A stretch of DNA of 64,000 bases, from assembly GCA_019454045.1 (NCBI GenBank), contig SKCR01051193.1, positions 124,001 through 188,000 of the forward strand. The letters are read 5' to 3'. The notes beneath the pieces were generated by a model. It ran no database searches and was not told the origin of the DNA. It saw nothing but the letters and a program-made list of their open reading frames with translations. Of this stretch, positions 34,485-47,580 are shown one piece after another. The stretch comes from Zanthoxylum bungeanum (lineage: Eukaryota; Streptophyta; Magnoliopsida; Sapindales; Rutaceae). How positions within the stretch are numbered: the stretch's first letter is position 1; every line of letters begins with the position of its first letter. A program made the position numbers and the translations under genes.

Positions 34485-35586
34485 TTAATTAGTGTTTAAA
34501 TATTATATTAAATATATAATTAACGTTAGTTTATATTTTTATAAAATTATAATTTCAAAATTTGGAATTATTTTTTTTACTTTAATTTTGATTCTATAAT
34601 TTATAAATTAATTTATATTCTCTATTAAATTTAACCATAAATAATTGAATGACCTGAGTTTGATTTGTTGTAAACGTAAGTGGTTCCATGTAAAAATGAG
34701 AGGGGGCATGAGAAAAAAAAAGTTATTTTATGAATATTCTATTTAATATTTAAATTATCCTATAAATTATTTCTTTGTTTCTGAAAATTTTAGAAATACC
34801 AAGTTAAATAGGATTTTTTTCCCCCTTTTGTCTCTCTTATTTTAATCCTGTATATATTTATTCTCTCAAAATCTTAAGTTTATCATTTACTTGTAGTAGT
34901 TCATCTTATTTATCTGATATTTGTTTATTTCTTTTTCAAATTATATGGATTAAATAGTATTCATGTATTGAAGATTTTTACACCTATTATTCTTATAATT
35001 TTTATTTTTTTTAATGTGTTATTGTTAGAACTTAGCCCATGTAGAGAATGGCATCACTAGAATATTGATTTAGGGAAAATAAAATTTGATTATCACAATA
35101 GGTGATAGATACTTTATATTTTAATGATGCAAATAAAAAAAATATTCTACTAATAAATTAATATTTTCAATAATTTATATGATATATTTATTAAAATTTT
35201 AAATTAAGCATAGATCTTTAATAATAACAAATAGTTAGGTTGCTTATCCGCGGGAAAATGTGGGTGGAAGATGAGACAATCAATGGTTATGATGAATAGA
35301 GATAATATATCAAAATGCTATTTTTATGTGACTTAAATGGCGGTTCAGATCATTTCATTACAATCTAATGACTGATAAATAATTTTTTTATTATAGAATC
35401 TCTATAAAATTGGTAATTATAGTTTACCAAACAAATCAAATAACAAAATTCTTTTCATTATAAAATCTCTCTGAAAATATCAATTGTAGATGACCAGATA
35501 AATTAAATGACAAAATTATAAAATTTATCTGAAAATGATAATGGTAAATCATGCAATAAATTCTTTAATATCGTGCCGTTGGCACA

Positions 35587-35626
<40 letters not shown>

Positions 35627-35864
35627 TTAATATTTAATAATCGCGTTTGAAACATTTTTCTGGTACAAAATTTTAAGGATTATGATATTTTTTTTACGAA
35701 ATTTGTGAGTTTTTCTTTCTTGTATGTTGTTATATCTATAACAATGATTTATCATTTCAATATGAACACGAAATAAGAGAAATAATTTGTTCGAAAGTTT
35801 TATGTTTATTGATAGAATTTGCATATTTAATAGTTTAAGTTACATGTTAAATAATCAAAATAGC
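34485..35864. other. AT-rich intergenic with an (ATA)n microsatellite
   Basis: A simple repeat of about 12 ATA units lies at 35588-35624. I see nothing else. Confidence 0.6.
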
Positions 35865-35869
35865 ATGTT

Positions 35870-36060
35870 CGAACCCAAAGTCCATAAGGCCGTGATTTGA
35901 TAGTGTATGACTTATGATTTGACCTTTAGGTTATGAGTTCGAATATAGGAAGTGTGTTTCATGTAAGAACTTGGGACAACTAGAGATTTTACCTGATCCG
36001 CTTAAGCCCGAAATTGATGGTTTGGCACCAGAGTTTCTAACTATTCCAAAAATAAATAAA
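35870..36060 (+). mobile_element. SINE family 1, diverged copy
   Basis: The B-box-like GGTTATGAGTTCGAATATAG, the body CATGTAAGAACTTGGGACAA, TTTTACCTGATCCGCTTAAG and GGCACCAGAGTTTCTAACTA are in the same order as in the reference copy. The tail is an AAATA repeat rather than pure A. The flanks (gttcgaaccc, atttgaaccc) may be a decayed duplication. Confidence 0.75.
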
Positions 36061-36155
36061 TAAATATTTGAACCCGATAGCATTTGATACTATTGGGTAC
36101 CATAGATGTTCCATAATTTGTGACATTAGATATTGTTCTATTAACACCTCACAAT

Positions 36156-36516
36156 TAGGGTTGTAAATTAATTGAATTGTCAAAAAAATAATTCGAGCTT
36201 GACTCGCATTTGACTTGATTCGAGATCAATTTGGTTAATAAATGAACTACTCGAACTCAAACTCGAAAATAATAACTCAATTATTAAACGAGACCAACTC
36301 GCAGAAGTTGACTCGCAACCACTATTCGAAATAAACTCGACTCAGATCATATAAACACAACTCAACTATATATGTGTGTCTCACAAATATTTGAATTTTA
36401 TAGAATTTATGAATTGACCTTAAATATTACATTTAAAGCTCAATTCAAGTTCGAGTTCATATAAATACCAATTGAACCAAATTCAATAACTACTACTAAG
36501 CTCTATTACACCCCTA
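36156..36516. mobile_element. hAT-type MITE with CTCGA motifs, 361 bp
   Basis: The termini TAGGGTTGTAAAT and (reverse complement) TAGGGGTGTAATA are inverted. The flanks ctcacaat and atcataat match at 6 of 8 positions. The interior carries repeated ACTCGA and TTCGAG words in both orientations and no coding sequence. Confidence 0.65.
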
Positions 36517-36568
36517 ATCATAATAATGTTAACAATATTATGTAGGTACATGCTTTTATATATATATA

Positions 36569-36988
36569 CTAGTTTTTACTCGTGCATACGACACGGTGTT
36601 ATAGTATTTGGCTTGTGTCTACGGCACGGTGTTACAGTATTTACCTGTGCCTACGGCACAATGTTACAGAATTAAATGATTTTATTTTTTAATTAAATGA
36701 TGCTCGTGCCTACGGCACGGTGTTACAGTATTTGGCCCGTGCCTACGGCACGGTGTTACAGTATTTGCCTGTGCCTACGACACGGTGTTACAAAATTAAA
36801 TGATTTTATTTTAACTTTCTATTTTTTAATTTGAAAATTTGAAATTTTTTGATCATTTCCATCAATCAATTCACTCTCTTTCCTCAAATTACCAATGAAA
36901 TGATTTGGGCCGTCGATTAAGCCACATAAAGAGAACCGTTGGATACACTCTCTTTCCTCCAACATCATTCTCCTTTATTATATATAGA
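36569..36988 (-). mobile_element. Small non-autonomous Helitron, 420 bp
   Basis: On the minus strand the element begins TCTATATATAATAAAGGAG after an A and ends GAGTAAAAACTAG before a T. These are the TC start and CTRR end with insertion between A and T. A hairpin (CGTGTCGTATGCACG) lies about 9 nt before the CTAG. There are no inverted repeats, no target duplication and no Rep/helicase gene. The hairpin unit is repeated inside the element. Confidence 0.75.
36580..36795 (-). repeat. Repeated hairpin units inside the Helitron
   Basis: Six copies of GTGCCTACGGCAC (with variants) followed by GGTGTTACAGTATTT occur in two groups of three, about 32-33 bp apart within a group. The groups are separated by an AT-rich spacer (AATTAAATGATTTTATTTT). 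The last unit on the minus strand is the element's terminal hairpin. Confidence 0.85.
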
Positions 36989-37504
36989 TATCATATCATG
37001 TTTGCTTAAAAAGGTAGGAGAATCTCTCCCAAAAAAAAAAAAAGAGTAGTAAAACACCCAAAAAAAAAAAAAAAAAAACTACAAATCACTTCTTAAAACA
37101 TTTTTGTACTTATATTTTAAAATCACACTAAACACTCATATCTTCAAACGAACGACAAAGTTTGCTTGTAAAAAAATTAATTAAAAAAAAAATCCCTCAA
37201 AAATATTATTATAAATAAACCAAAACGATATTTTAGAGCTTCGAATTGTTTAACATGGAAGAATAATATGGGACTACTTAATTAATTACATTTTAATTAT
37301 GATACACGCATTGAGATGCGTGTTAAATTCACTCAATAATCTTGTAGGAACAATCAAATTATATCCATGCTTAAGAGGGATGTCCTTGAAATTGACAATT
37401 CATTTGAGGAAGGGCATCTCTCTTTTTCTCTCCTTTTTTAAGTTGTTATTTATAAAAATAATAACGATATTTTTTTATATAAATCTTATCATCATTATGT
37501 ATGT

Positions 37505-37612
37505 AAGTAGTGTATTTTTTGTAAAAATTTGGGACAATAAATTTTTTTACATATTCTATTTAAATTCGGATCGGATAATTTAACGGTGAGATTTTAAACG
37601 TTTCTAAAAAAA
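37505..37612 (+). mobile_element. SINE family 1, decayed 3' part
   Basis: TTGTAAAAATTTGGGACAA, TTTTACATATTCTATTTAAA and GGTGAGATTTTAAACGTTTC followed by AAAAAA keep the order of the family 1 body and tail. The head is not recognisable. Confidence 0.45.
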
Positions 37613-38877
37613 GAGTTGATAAGGGTTGTGATAAAACTTGTTCCCATGTCATTGTTGTTATTTATGAAGCTTGTATAAGAGGATAAAGAAAGAATCATTT
37701 TGGTTGATCTTGGGGGATAAGGGCATTTATGTCATTTGACTTGGGAAGAGGGTGAGGGAATAAATGACAAGGGACCTACTTGCCTCCAAAACGACGGGCA
37801 CACACGTCGGATTTAGGGTAACTGACAAAATTGTCACCTTCAAGCGATGCCCCAATCTCAAAGATTTCCCAAATCTTCTTGTCTCACTATTTTGGCTCAG
37901 ATTGAAATTTTAGGCTAAATCATCTATGATAATATCTTCATGGAAAAGACAAATATGCCCTTTCAAAACCATTCATATGTTGATTTTACACTTTTCTTTT
38001 AATGTTGTATTAATTAGATTTGTGAAATACACTAATCACGTTTAAATAACCATAAATGGTGATCTAAATATATGATAAAAACCTAGATAAATAAAACAAG
38101 TGATTGGATCCTAGCTAATTTTTTTTTGGGTCTTGAAAACAGCCAAAGAGCTAATGGCAATAATGTGGTTTTGGATACATGTCAAGGGTAGTTAAGGGAT
38201 AAAGGAGGTAACGTGGGACAGTTGAGATTTAGTGAAACTGGAGCCTCAAACATTGACAAATGAAGAAGCCCGATTGCGTAGGGAGAAGGGAAACTCATTT
38301 TCCACAGTTTATAAAAATGCCAAGGACTAAATTGAAAAATAAAAACACAAAATTAAATTAATTTTATAAAAATAATTATATATATATATATTAAAAAAAA
38401 AAAAAGATTCCCACAAGCAAATGCTCCCTCGCCCACTTGAATAGACTATGCAAAGAAAAGTTGGTTTTCGTAGGCCATATTGCGGCTCTCATTTTTTGCC
38501 CTTTTTTTTTTGATTTTTTAATTTTAATTTTATTAAAATGTTAAAATTCTATTTTTATTTTTATATATTTTCTTTTTTGTTGAGAGTCAAAAAGGAGTTT
38601 GCGTGTGGGTGTTGAAAAAGTTTTTTTATGGAGAAAGAGAGAAACGTCAAAGGCTTCAATTATTGTGTTTTTGAGTAAAAAATGTTGTTAAGTGGAAAAT
38701 GTCTTTGTGCTTCTATTTATAATTATTATTATAATAATTATTAAAATTTTTAAAAACAACCTTTTTTTTTCCTTTACTTTTCTAATAATGACCCTTTAGT
38801 TTGGTGTTGGGTTTGGCTTGCATTTCCCTATACTCCTCTCTCTCTAAGGTTATTTCGGTAATTTAATTGTGCTTATA

Positions 38878-38995
38878 CCTTTAAGCGGAGCAGGTAAAAT
38901 CACCGATTGTTTCATACTCTTACAAAAAACGTGTTTTTTAGATTCTAACACAGAACCTTAAGGTGAGGTCTTATACCACAAAACAACGCTCCTTA
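38878..38995 (-). mobile_element. SINE family 1, truncated copy
   Basis: CTTTAAGCGGAGCAGGTAAA, TACTCTTACAAAAAACGTG and ACAGAACCTTAAGGTGAGG are the reverse complement of the family 1 middle and B-box side. The poly(A) end is missing. Confidence 0.6.
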
Positions 38996-40865
38996 GGAAC
39001 TACGACATACGAAAATACTAAATAATTAAACCAAAAACATTATTAGCCAATCTTTTACATTTAATTATTAAGTGAAAAGAGGTGCTACAATACTCTGATG
39101 TTGAAATAATTATAAGTCCTTTATGTCAATCATTAATGTATTATACCTTCATTATTTTTATATTTTTTCCTTTGGACATCATGTGCCATGTCTTAAAGTG
39201 ATCCCTTTCATCACTATGAGTATGACAATGACTTTTGACATAAACAATTCTTATACTCAAACTTGGTCTCATATAAAAAAATCTTGAACTCATAACTTGA
39301 TCTCATCTTGTCCCAATAAATATACAAAAATAAAATGGTGTTATTCAATAAAATATACTCTACAAGCAACCATATCATATAATATAAATATCAAATACCC
39401 ACATATACATCAAATGCATGAATCTTTTTAATATCCCTTAATACATAAATTTAATTAATTATATCCAATTGGTACAATTTCTAGAACATGGGTGGAGAAA
39501 ATTCAAAAGTGCCATAGATTACAAAGTTGACCCCATGTAATATTATATAATGATGTATATGACTTTCAAAAGACATTACTTTTTTCATGGGGAATTTTTT
39601 GCTCAATTTCTTCAAATTGAAGCAAACTTTTGTCAACTCACAAGAAGAAGAAAGACAGCTGATAATTTTTTTCCCCCCTAAAAGAATTTATGCAAAGCAA
39701 CATGAAAAATAGCGGCAGGATTTTGAAACAAAATAACATCATTAAAGGTGGACTAAGACCTCAAAATTGCATAATATGTAGCAAATTAGCTAAAGCTAAT
39801 AGCTAGCATGCTCAATTTTACTACGTAATCTTTGAAGCAGACCCGTGCCCGCAAGCTTTATAACTAATGAGTGCAACCCAACAACTTGCTAACCGAGTAA
39901 TTCTTTAACAGAGATACGAGTAATGTGGTACCATAAACTAATAAACATATAAACTGTGTAATAATTATATTATATAAACCGTTAATTACTTACTATTTTT
40001 TTTTTTAATATTTTAACATGTGCGTTCCCACCAGATAAAATTATATTATGTTGTAGGCCAAAGTTACAAGAGAGCAATTGGACGGAAGCCATTCAATTAT
40101 TTAGCTTGTGACTATGAAGTTGGATAATGCGTGTGATGTTGTTAAAATGAATGAGGGTGCCTTAAAAGGGAAAGTGGGTTGGATTTTAATCAAGCTGTAA
40201 TTTCAAAATAATGATGATCAAGTTGAACATAAGCTGGCAAAATGATGCGTCTTAATGTCTTGTATAGTTTGTTACTTGATTTGATGCTTGTACGTACATG
40301 TTGTATGTATGATAAAGCATATAAGAAGTTTCTACAAACAAAGTTTTTTTTTTTTTTTTTTTTAAAGTTGTTGCTTTCGGAGCTTTGAATCTGAAAGCCG
40401 TACTTCAAAGAAACTTCGTTTAGAGAAGGTAACAAAAAAAAAAAAAAAAGAAAGAAGAAGAAGCAGCCAAAGATGAAAAGAGTCTTAGAACATGTGAACC
40501 AATGGCCCCGCAGCTTGGTATCATAATTCATGTAAGTTGTACAAAGTATGTGTGACATGTTCTTCGAAACTTACAAGGTACAAATTCCAGTCCTAGACGC
40601 ATATGCCATCTTTAACTTTATTTTGTTTTTGTTCGTGCATAGGATAGGTAAAGCCACATTTGTTTTAGATCTCTATTCTGTCACGATTATGAGTTGAGTA
40701 TAAAAAAAATCATCATGAATTTCGTATTGGTGGTTAATTCAAATTCCGAACTTATCACATTCCAATATATCCGGAACATGACCGGCATGAGATGGTTTTA
40801 TCGTCTCCATAAGTGTTTGTACCAAATATGTGTGGCATAAAAATAACATGCGGACACGTGTCAAA

Positions 40866-41790
40866 CCATGATTTCACATGTACATAATACGTGATATGAA
40901 TAAAGTGCTATATAACTCAAATCTGTAGAAATTCGCAAATATAAACTGTTTAAAGTATCTAACATGACATTACCACTATACATTACGCCACACGACCTCA
41001 TGACCAAAACAACAAAATACACAAAATGACCAAAAGTGGACCCATAGTTTGAACTCATATGACTACAGCAGGTACCATCATCTCCAAGCTGTCAAAATCT
41101 GGCCAAAAGGGAGTCTCACCGGCTATCAAGGAGTACTGCAACCAAAAGCAGACAGAGAAAGAGAGAGAGAGAGTGTGTGTGGGGGGAGGGGGGTTAAGTC
41201 GTTAGGACGACCTAGTGATCTAAAAAAGAAACACGATATGAGAAATCTTATAACTCAATAAATATAAATCAAGCATTGCTGATAAAACATAAACTGATAT
41301 AAGGTGCTATAAACGATGATTTCACCTGTACATAATACATGATGTGAATAAGGTGCTATATAACTCAAATCTGTAAAAATACGCAAATCTGTGATGCATT
41401 CATTACACATAAATTGTTTAAAGTATCTAACATGACATTACCACTATACATTACACCACACGACCTTAGGACCAAAACAACAAAATACACAAAATGACCA
41501 AAAGTGGACCCAGGGCTTGAACTCATATGACTGCAGCAGGTACCATCATCTCCAAGCTGTCAAAATCTGGCCAAAAGGGAGTCTCACTGAGATCGGCTAT
41601 CAATGGGTACTGCAACCAAAAGCAGAGAGAGAAAGAGAGAGAGAGAGAGAGAGTGTGTGTGTGTGGGGATGGGGGTTAAGTCGTTTGGACGACCTAGTGA
41701 TCTAAAAAAGAAACACGATATGAGAAATCTTATAACACAATAAATATAAATCAAGCATTGTTGATAAAACGTAAACTGATATAAGTTGTC
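40866..41790. repeat. Tandem duplication, two copies of about 455-470 bp
   Basis: 40866-41320 and 41321-41790 match over nearly their whole length, including GGTACCATCATCTCCAAGCT, a GAGAGA/GTGTGT microsatellite and TTAAGTCGTT(A/T)GGACGACC. Copy 2 has about 20 extra bases (near 41390) and a longer GA/GT run. They may be part of the LTR-like block to the right. Confidence 0.8.
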
Positions 41791-43083
41791 ACTGTAAAAC
41801 ATCGCCAGTAATGTAAGCAGAGGATAAATCTTACTTAACGGGGACCTAACACCTCATAAGCATGGGAAAGTTGAGTTGTAATTGTAAAAGTCTAAGAAAG
41901 TTTATATGAAACTATTAAACTTATTGAACTGAGCATACCCGAGTCGTTATGCTGAGGGAACGATGCGTTTGAAAATATTTTTCCATATTTACAAATCATG
42001 GTCATTTAAATTAAACAATATATAAATATGGCTTGAAAACATGTATAAACTATTTTAAGTTGATATGTGAGAAAACATGGCTAAATGGAACATATCCACA
42101 CCATACCCAAGTTTGATAAAATCATGAACTTAAAGTTAGGCTTATAAATCATTTGAACTCTTAAAACGTAAAAGAAAATCATAAAATCAACTCACAAAGC
42201 TGGGCCTGATCCTACTGCTGGTGGGGTCATGTAGAACCAGACAAAATATCCAGCGTAGAATCTACAAGCGTATGTTCAAAGTATCGTTAGCATGATAGAA
42301 ATAGTATATATGATCTAATCATGCCCATAAATGATATAACTACTATGTTGACAAGGAAGATAAAAATGTCTCTAACATCTACGAATACCTCGAAATACTA
42401 TCCTTACTAAGCTATTAGCGATACAATGAGAGTTTGGACATCTTCCTAAACGAGTTGACATGAAGACACAACGAACTAGCCAATGCTACTAACATGCTCA
42501 CATGTCCAATAACTTGGTAAATGAATAGAAGTTACTTGGTAAATGAATAGAAATTACTTGGTAAAGATGAAAAGCTTACATTGCTATGCTTTTTCTCAAG
42601 AGATTCACAAGAGAAACCTACAAATTTATAACTAATCTAGAGAGAAATGAAGTGTTTGAGTCGTGGGTGGGGTAAGGAAAAAGGGATAATATAACCTTAG
42701 CCTCTCATTTGGGTTTTATATAGAAGCCCGAAAATTTCTATTTTCCGCATTCGCATTCGAACTCGTTGCGCACGCGAAGTTACTGGTGCTCGGCTTTCGA
42801 AGGCTCAACGAACGCTACTCGGACCTAGTCACTCTAGATGACCATATTCGAACGCGAGAGCAAACACGACTCCAACGTGAACACGTTGGATGACCTCATT
42901 CGAACCTTGGACGAACGTGACAAGAACGCTGACGTTTGAACTCAAGAACGAATGTGTCACGAACGTCACACTAGAAACCCTGCTAGACCCACAACAACTC
43001 AAACAAACTAGGACAACTCAAGCCACACATACAACCCGACCCGAAAACCACAAAGAACACGTCATAAAAATCCAAGGTGTTAC
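41791..43083 (-). mobile_element. Probable LTR or solo LTR, left end unresolved
   Basis: The right end GGTGTTACA (43075-43083) would be a TGTAACACC start on the minus strand. A TATA-like CTATATAAAACCC on that strand (about 42712-42724) is followed by a leader-like stretch. No coding sequence is present. I could not find a matching TG...CA left end or target duplication; the duplication at 40866-41790 may belong to it. Confidence 0.4.
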
Positions 43084-43427
43084 AGAACCGAACATTTCAG
43101 GATCATGAATCCCGGTTGAAATTTAAGATTTTTTAGGCAACCTTTTTTTTTTTATTTGAGATGAAAAATAATCCCGAATTTCAGTATGTGTTTTTTAATC
43201 AAAATAAAAAATCATCTTAAATCCCAACTCGGTTTTTATTCAGAATAAAAAATTATTCAAGATTCTATGTCATCCATACTTAACAAGAACCATCTATCAA
43301 GTGGTAATATACTTCCCCTTCAAATTCGAGCTCTATGGTGCATAAAGTAATATTTTAAAAAAATAATTAAAAATAAAGGTTCAATGAGCTCTGTGGTGCA
43401 TATAAAATAGTGATAAATTTTTAATCA

Positions 43428-43755
43428 GTGTTTTCAGAACCGGATCGGTGATTTAAAATATTTAATGGGTCACTGGTTCAACATGTTGAACCGATAAAAC
43501 CAGATGATATCATAAATAATTTTAATTAATTAAAAATTATAAAAAAAATTAATTTTAACTTTGGTTTTTTTTTTTTTTTTTTTTTTTTTTAAATAAAAAA
43601 TTAGGAACCAATTCGATTTGATTTGCCTGTTTTGATCGATTTTGATTGGTTTTTTAGTGTTCCGATTTTTAGGACTTAAACAGACTAGACTCATAACTGA
43701 TTTATGATTCGACCGGTTCAACCGACTGGTCCGATCCGATTTTCAAGACATGGTT
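43428..43755. mobile_element. Possible hAT-type MITE with ACCGG motifs
   Basis: The left part, CAGTGTTTTCAGAACCGGATCGG, is matched by the reverse complement of the right part, CATGTCTTGAAAATCGGATCGG. Inside, TTCAAC, GTTGAACCG and CCGGTTCAACCG recur in both orientations. A T run of about 28 lies at 43564-43591. No 8-bp duplication was found. Confidence 0.5.
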
Positions 43756-44766
43756 CGTAACTACCAATGTTATGCTAGGAGTGAAAAAGAGACATTGATA
43801 CAATGATACTTACTGACAGTGTTTTGGGCCTCATCTTTTTCATTTCCTTGTCCAAATTAATAAGCAATTTCCATGAGGCAAGTCTACTGGATTTCTCAAG
43901 TTTTGAATGGGCTTATAGCCGAAAGAAGTGGCTCATGATTGAGATGCTGCCATGGAAAGCCATTAATGGAAAGCAGCAAAACTAACGAGAAAATTAAACT
44001 AATCAAGTATTGAACATGTGACAGATTAAAACCTATCTGCTCCACATTCAAAATCACAAGAGAAAAATCCGTTAGGCACAACTAAAATACAATCACTTTA
44101 ATGCGAATTAGTTGTTGGTCATGTGACTGTAATTATAATTTAAACAAAAATGTGGAAGCATTTGTCCCATTTTTCTACTAGTCTTTATGGTTAAGAGAAT
44201 TTCCAAGTGCTGAAGCTAGCTTCCCATGAAACAGTTTTGCATTTATACAAATCCATGGATAGCACTTATTCTTAATAATCGGCTTATAAGAAGAGGGTGT
44301 TCAAGCGTTAAGAAATCACCCGTAATCCCATCCTAAGTTAATATGGGACAAAAAAACCCACAACATCACCTCTTGCACATTACTACAAATTGAATTCCAC
44401 TACTTATTAAGAAGAAGGCCTGCATATCAAAAGCTTCTTGCAGTGTACATAGAGCTTTAGAGGAGCATTTTTTTCAACCTTCCATTTGAATATTCATTAA
44501 CCAGTATGATAAATAAACAATTCTTAAGGAAATACATAATGGATCATTTAATTATTAGAACATAATGGCCAGCCATATGAAACTTGCATACTCGGGGTCT
44601 TTTTGGGGTCCATTGGAAAGAATTCAGCTAAATTCAGTCTGTAACCTGTTTCTCATCATTAATTAACACCAAATTAGATAATCAATCAGTATAAATCAAG
44701 TATATAAAGCATATTCTCTTGGGATTAAAAAAAAAACAAACTTTGGAACAGATGGGGTTAATAGGG
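43756..44766. other. Intergenic, nothing recognised
   Basis: The sequence is AT-rich with short open frames lacking protein features. It forms the left flank of the nested transposon block. Confidence 0.5.
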
Positions 44767-44906
44767 TGTTGGGTAATGGGTCCACCTCATGTTAGGGCCC
44801 AAAAGCTTAAGTCACAAAAATTTATAAATTTTGCATTTATTATAAATTAATAGATTTGATTGATATTGTCCATGTAATTTTGCTCATTAATTCACGTGAA
44901 TAGGAG

Positions 44907-47580
44907 TAGACCCGGTCACGGTTCCGGTTCCGAACCGGAACCGTATTTGAAAAAATAATAATAATTTGGGGATTTCTCAAATTACCCATAATAACATTAA
45001 TAAAATGGCTAATTTTAGGGACATTTTAAGTATCACAAAATATTCTAAAAGTGTATAAATATGAGTCATTTTTCATTATTTCAACACACTAATTTTTCAA
45101 TTCTCTCAATTCCTACAATTCTCTCATTCTCAATTCTCTCATTCTTAATTCTCTAATTCTTTAAAATTTCTTAAACAACAAATGACACATTCATCTAATG
45201 ACACAATGTCAAATGTGCCAACCTAAGAGAGCGGCCCTAATATCGGTTCACGGAGAAGAGAAGTTAAGTTTCGTTTCTCGGATATTTTCAAAATTCATTT
45301 TCATTTAATTGATACTGATGAAGGTTCAAGAGCAGTATGCAACCATTGTGGGGTTTCTTACAAATTTACTGGTGGATACGACAATATGATCAAGCACCTG
45401 GAAAGACATCGTGCAGTTGAGCTTGAACTTGATACGACGCAAACTCAAATGGCCAGGTACGCATCATCTAGTAGAGGTACGAGTTCTTTAGATTTATTTA
45501 AATATTTTGATACTAAAAATAGAGAAGAATTTGCTAAATTAACTTGTATGACACATCTTTCTTTAAGTTTTAGTGAAAAAATTGCTTTTACTAATTACAT
45601 TCAAAATGATTTAAATCCTGCTGCTTGTAGAATGACTCGAAATACAACAAAATGTCAAAATTTTAAATTATACAAAGATGATAAAATTATTTTAAATGAA
45701 ACATTTAGAGATATTAAATGTCGTCTTTCTATTTGTTCTGATATTTGGAGTGACCATTGGCGAACACACTCATACATGGGTGTGACTTGTCATTGGATTG
45801 ATGCATCATGAAACATGCAAAAACGACTTATTGCATTTAGAGTTTTTGATGAACAACATACTACACAAAATATTTATAGAATGATGAAAGTAATTTTTGA
45901 TGAATATGGTTTATTAGGTAAAATTTTAACAATTGGATTTGATAATGCATCTGCAAATACTGCATCAATCACTGATTTAATAGAAATATGCGAACCAAAT
46001 TTAGGGGGTCGATTTTTTTATGTTCGTTGCACATGTCATGTCCTTAATTTATCTGTTCAAGATGGTTTGGAAAAATTATCACATTTCATTGATCATATTA
46101 AGAAAGCACTTAATTGTATTTGATCATATTCTCAAGTTAGGAGATAATGGGTCAAGTTTTGTAAATTAAATGGTATTAAACCAATAAAATTTTCACGAGA
46201 TGTTCCAACACGTTGGAATTCAACTTATTTTCTTTTATGTCAAGCTCTGCAATACAAATATGCATTATGTAGTTTTTTCTCAACGTGTTCAATATATCAC
46301 ACGTTTTCCCAGTCAATGGGAAATTTGTGATAAAATTTTAGAAATTTTAAAAGTTTTTAATGATGTTACAAATATTTTTAGCGGAGTTTATTATCATACA
46401 ACACATTTATTTATTCTCGAAAGTTTGAATATTGTTGGTACTCTCGATGAGCATGTTGAAAGTCCTGATCCTAATGATATTGTTTTGTTTGAAGCTATTA
46501 ATGTTATGAAAAAAAATGGTTGCATTATTTTAGAGACATTATTTTACTTTATCTTATTGCTGCTGTTTTTGATCCTAGATTTAAATTAGAAGGTTTGAAT
46601 AGTGCTTTACAAGCTTATTATGAATATTTAAGAATATTAGATGAAAATGATATTATAAGAATAATAGCTAAAATAAAAATTGATTTAATAGAGTTATTTA
46701 ATGATTATATTAGAAGATATAACTTGCAATTAGTAGGACAATCTAGTAGTAGCGAATCCATAATGCAAACAAGACTTAGCTAATGTGATCGTTGGTTACT
46801 ACAACGAAATAAAAAACATATGGATAACACGACTAATAACCCAGAATTATATAATTATTTATCTACAAATTTCGAGTTTTCAACTGGAAGTTTAGTTAGT
46901 AAAATTTTTCAAATCCTTGATGGTGGAACCGACATAAAAAATATATCATGTATAATCAATTATTGCTAAAGAGATATTGGCAGCACCTGTTTCCACCGTT
47001 GCGGTTGAGCAAGCCTTCAACATGAGAGACAATATATTAGAAGTCAGACAGTCTTCATTACATCTAAGCACTCTACAAGCAACATCATGTGTGAATGATT
47101 GGACCCGAGCTGATCTGAGGCAACAAGAAGATGCTCCTGATGAATTTGAAGACTTGTTCGACAATGCATCTGCAAGTACAAGCAGAACTGGAGCTGAAGG
47201 ATCAACATGCACTGATAATGATGATTGATAATTAAAGAATTGTAAAATTATAATGGGGAAATATCTTTAAAATGTAATGGAACAACGCGAGCTTTGATTC
47301 CTCTCACCCCTGGAGGATACGTAGGCAACTCAAGTTTTTAAAAATTTAAGTTCAAGCTCTTTAATTTAATAACTTTAATTTTTTTAGATAAAAATTTTAT
47401 TTGTAATTTAATGTAATTATGTAAGTTTATTATATAAATTCAAATTCATAATTTTAAATTAAATTAATTTTTCAATCTCAATTTTTTATTTTAAAAAAAG
47501 TAAAAAAAAAACTGAATGGAACCGGAACTGAACCGGAATTAACCGGTCCGGTTGTGGAACCGGACCGCCGGCCAAGTCTA
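44907..47580 (+). mobile_element. hAT transposon, 2674 bp, in the copia 5' LTR
   Basis: A perfect 8-bp target duplication, AATAGGAG (44899-44906 and 47581-47588), flanks short inverted ends, TAGACCCGGTC and (reverse complement) TAGACTTGGCC. Both subterminal zones carry clustered CCGGTT/AACCGG words, likely transposase-binding motifs. The interior holds a broken hAT transposase gene. Confidence 0.93.
45182..47227 (+). pseudogene. hAT transposase, BED zinc finger type, inactivated
   Basis: The first ATG (45182) opens a frame that stops after 14 codons. Further on, a BED-type zinc finger (CNHC ... HLERH, about 45340-45410) is followed by transposase core segments: LSICSDIWSDHWRTHSYMGV (about 45730), GFDNASANTASI (about 45935) and CTCHVLNLSVQDGL (about 46030). 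At the C-terminus is the hAT dimerisation region with AAPVSTVAVEQAFNMRDNIL and CVNDWTRADLRQ (46977-47130). Stops at about 45809 and 46123 and frame changes near 46250 and 46520 break it. It belongs to the Ac/RICESLEEPER-like group. It cannot supply transposase. Confidence 0.9.

Larger units (their letters stand above)
36989..40865. other. AT-rich intergenic with two SINE fragments
   Basis: There are homopolymer A and T runs and short open frames without protein character. A poly(T) of 22 lies near 40345 and a poly(A) near 40435. SINE relics at 37505-37612 and 38878-38995 are listed separately. Confidence 0.5.
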
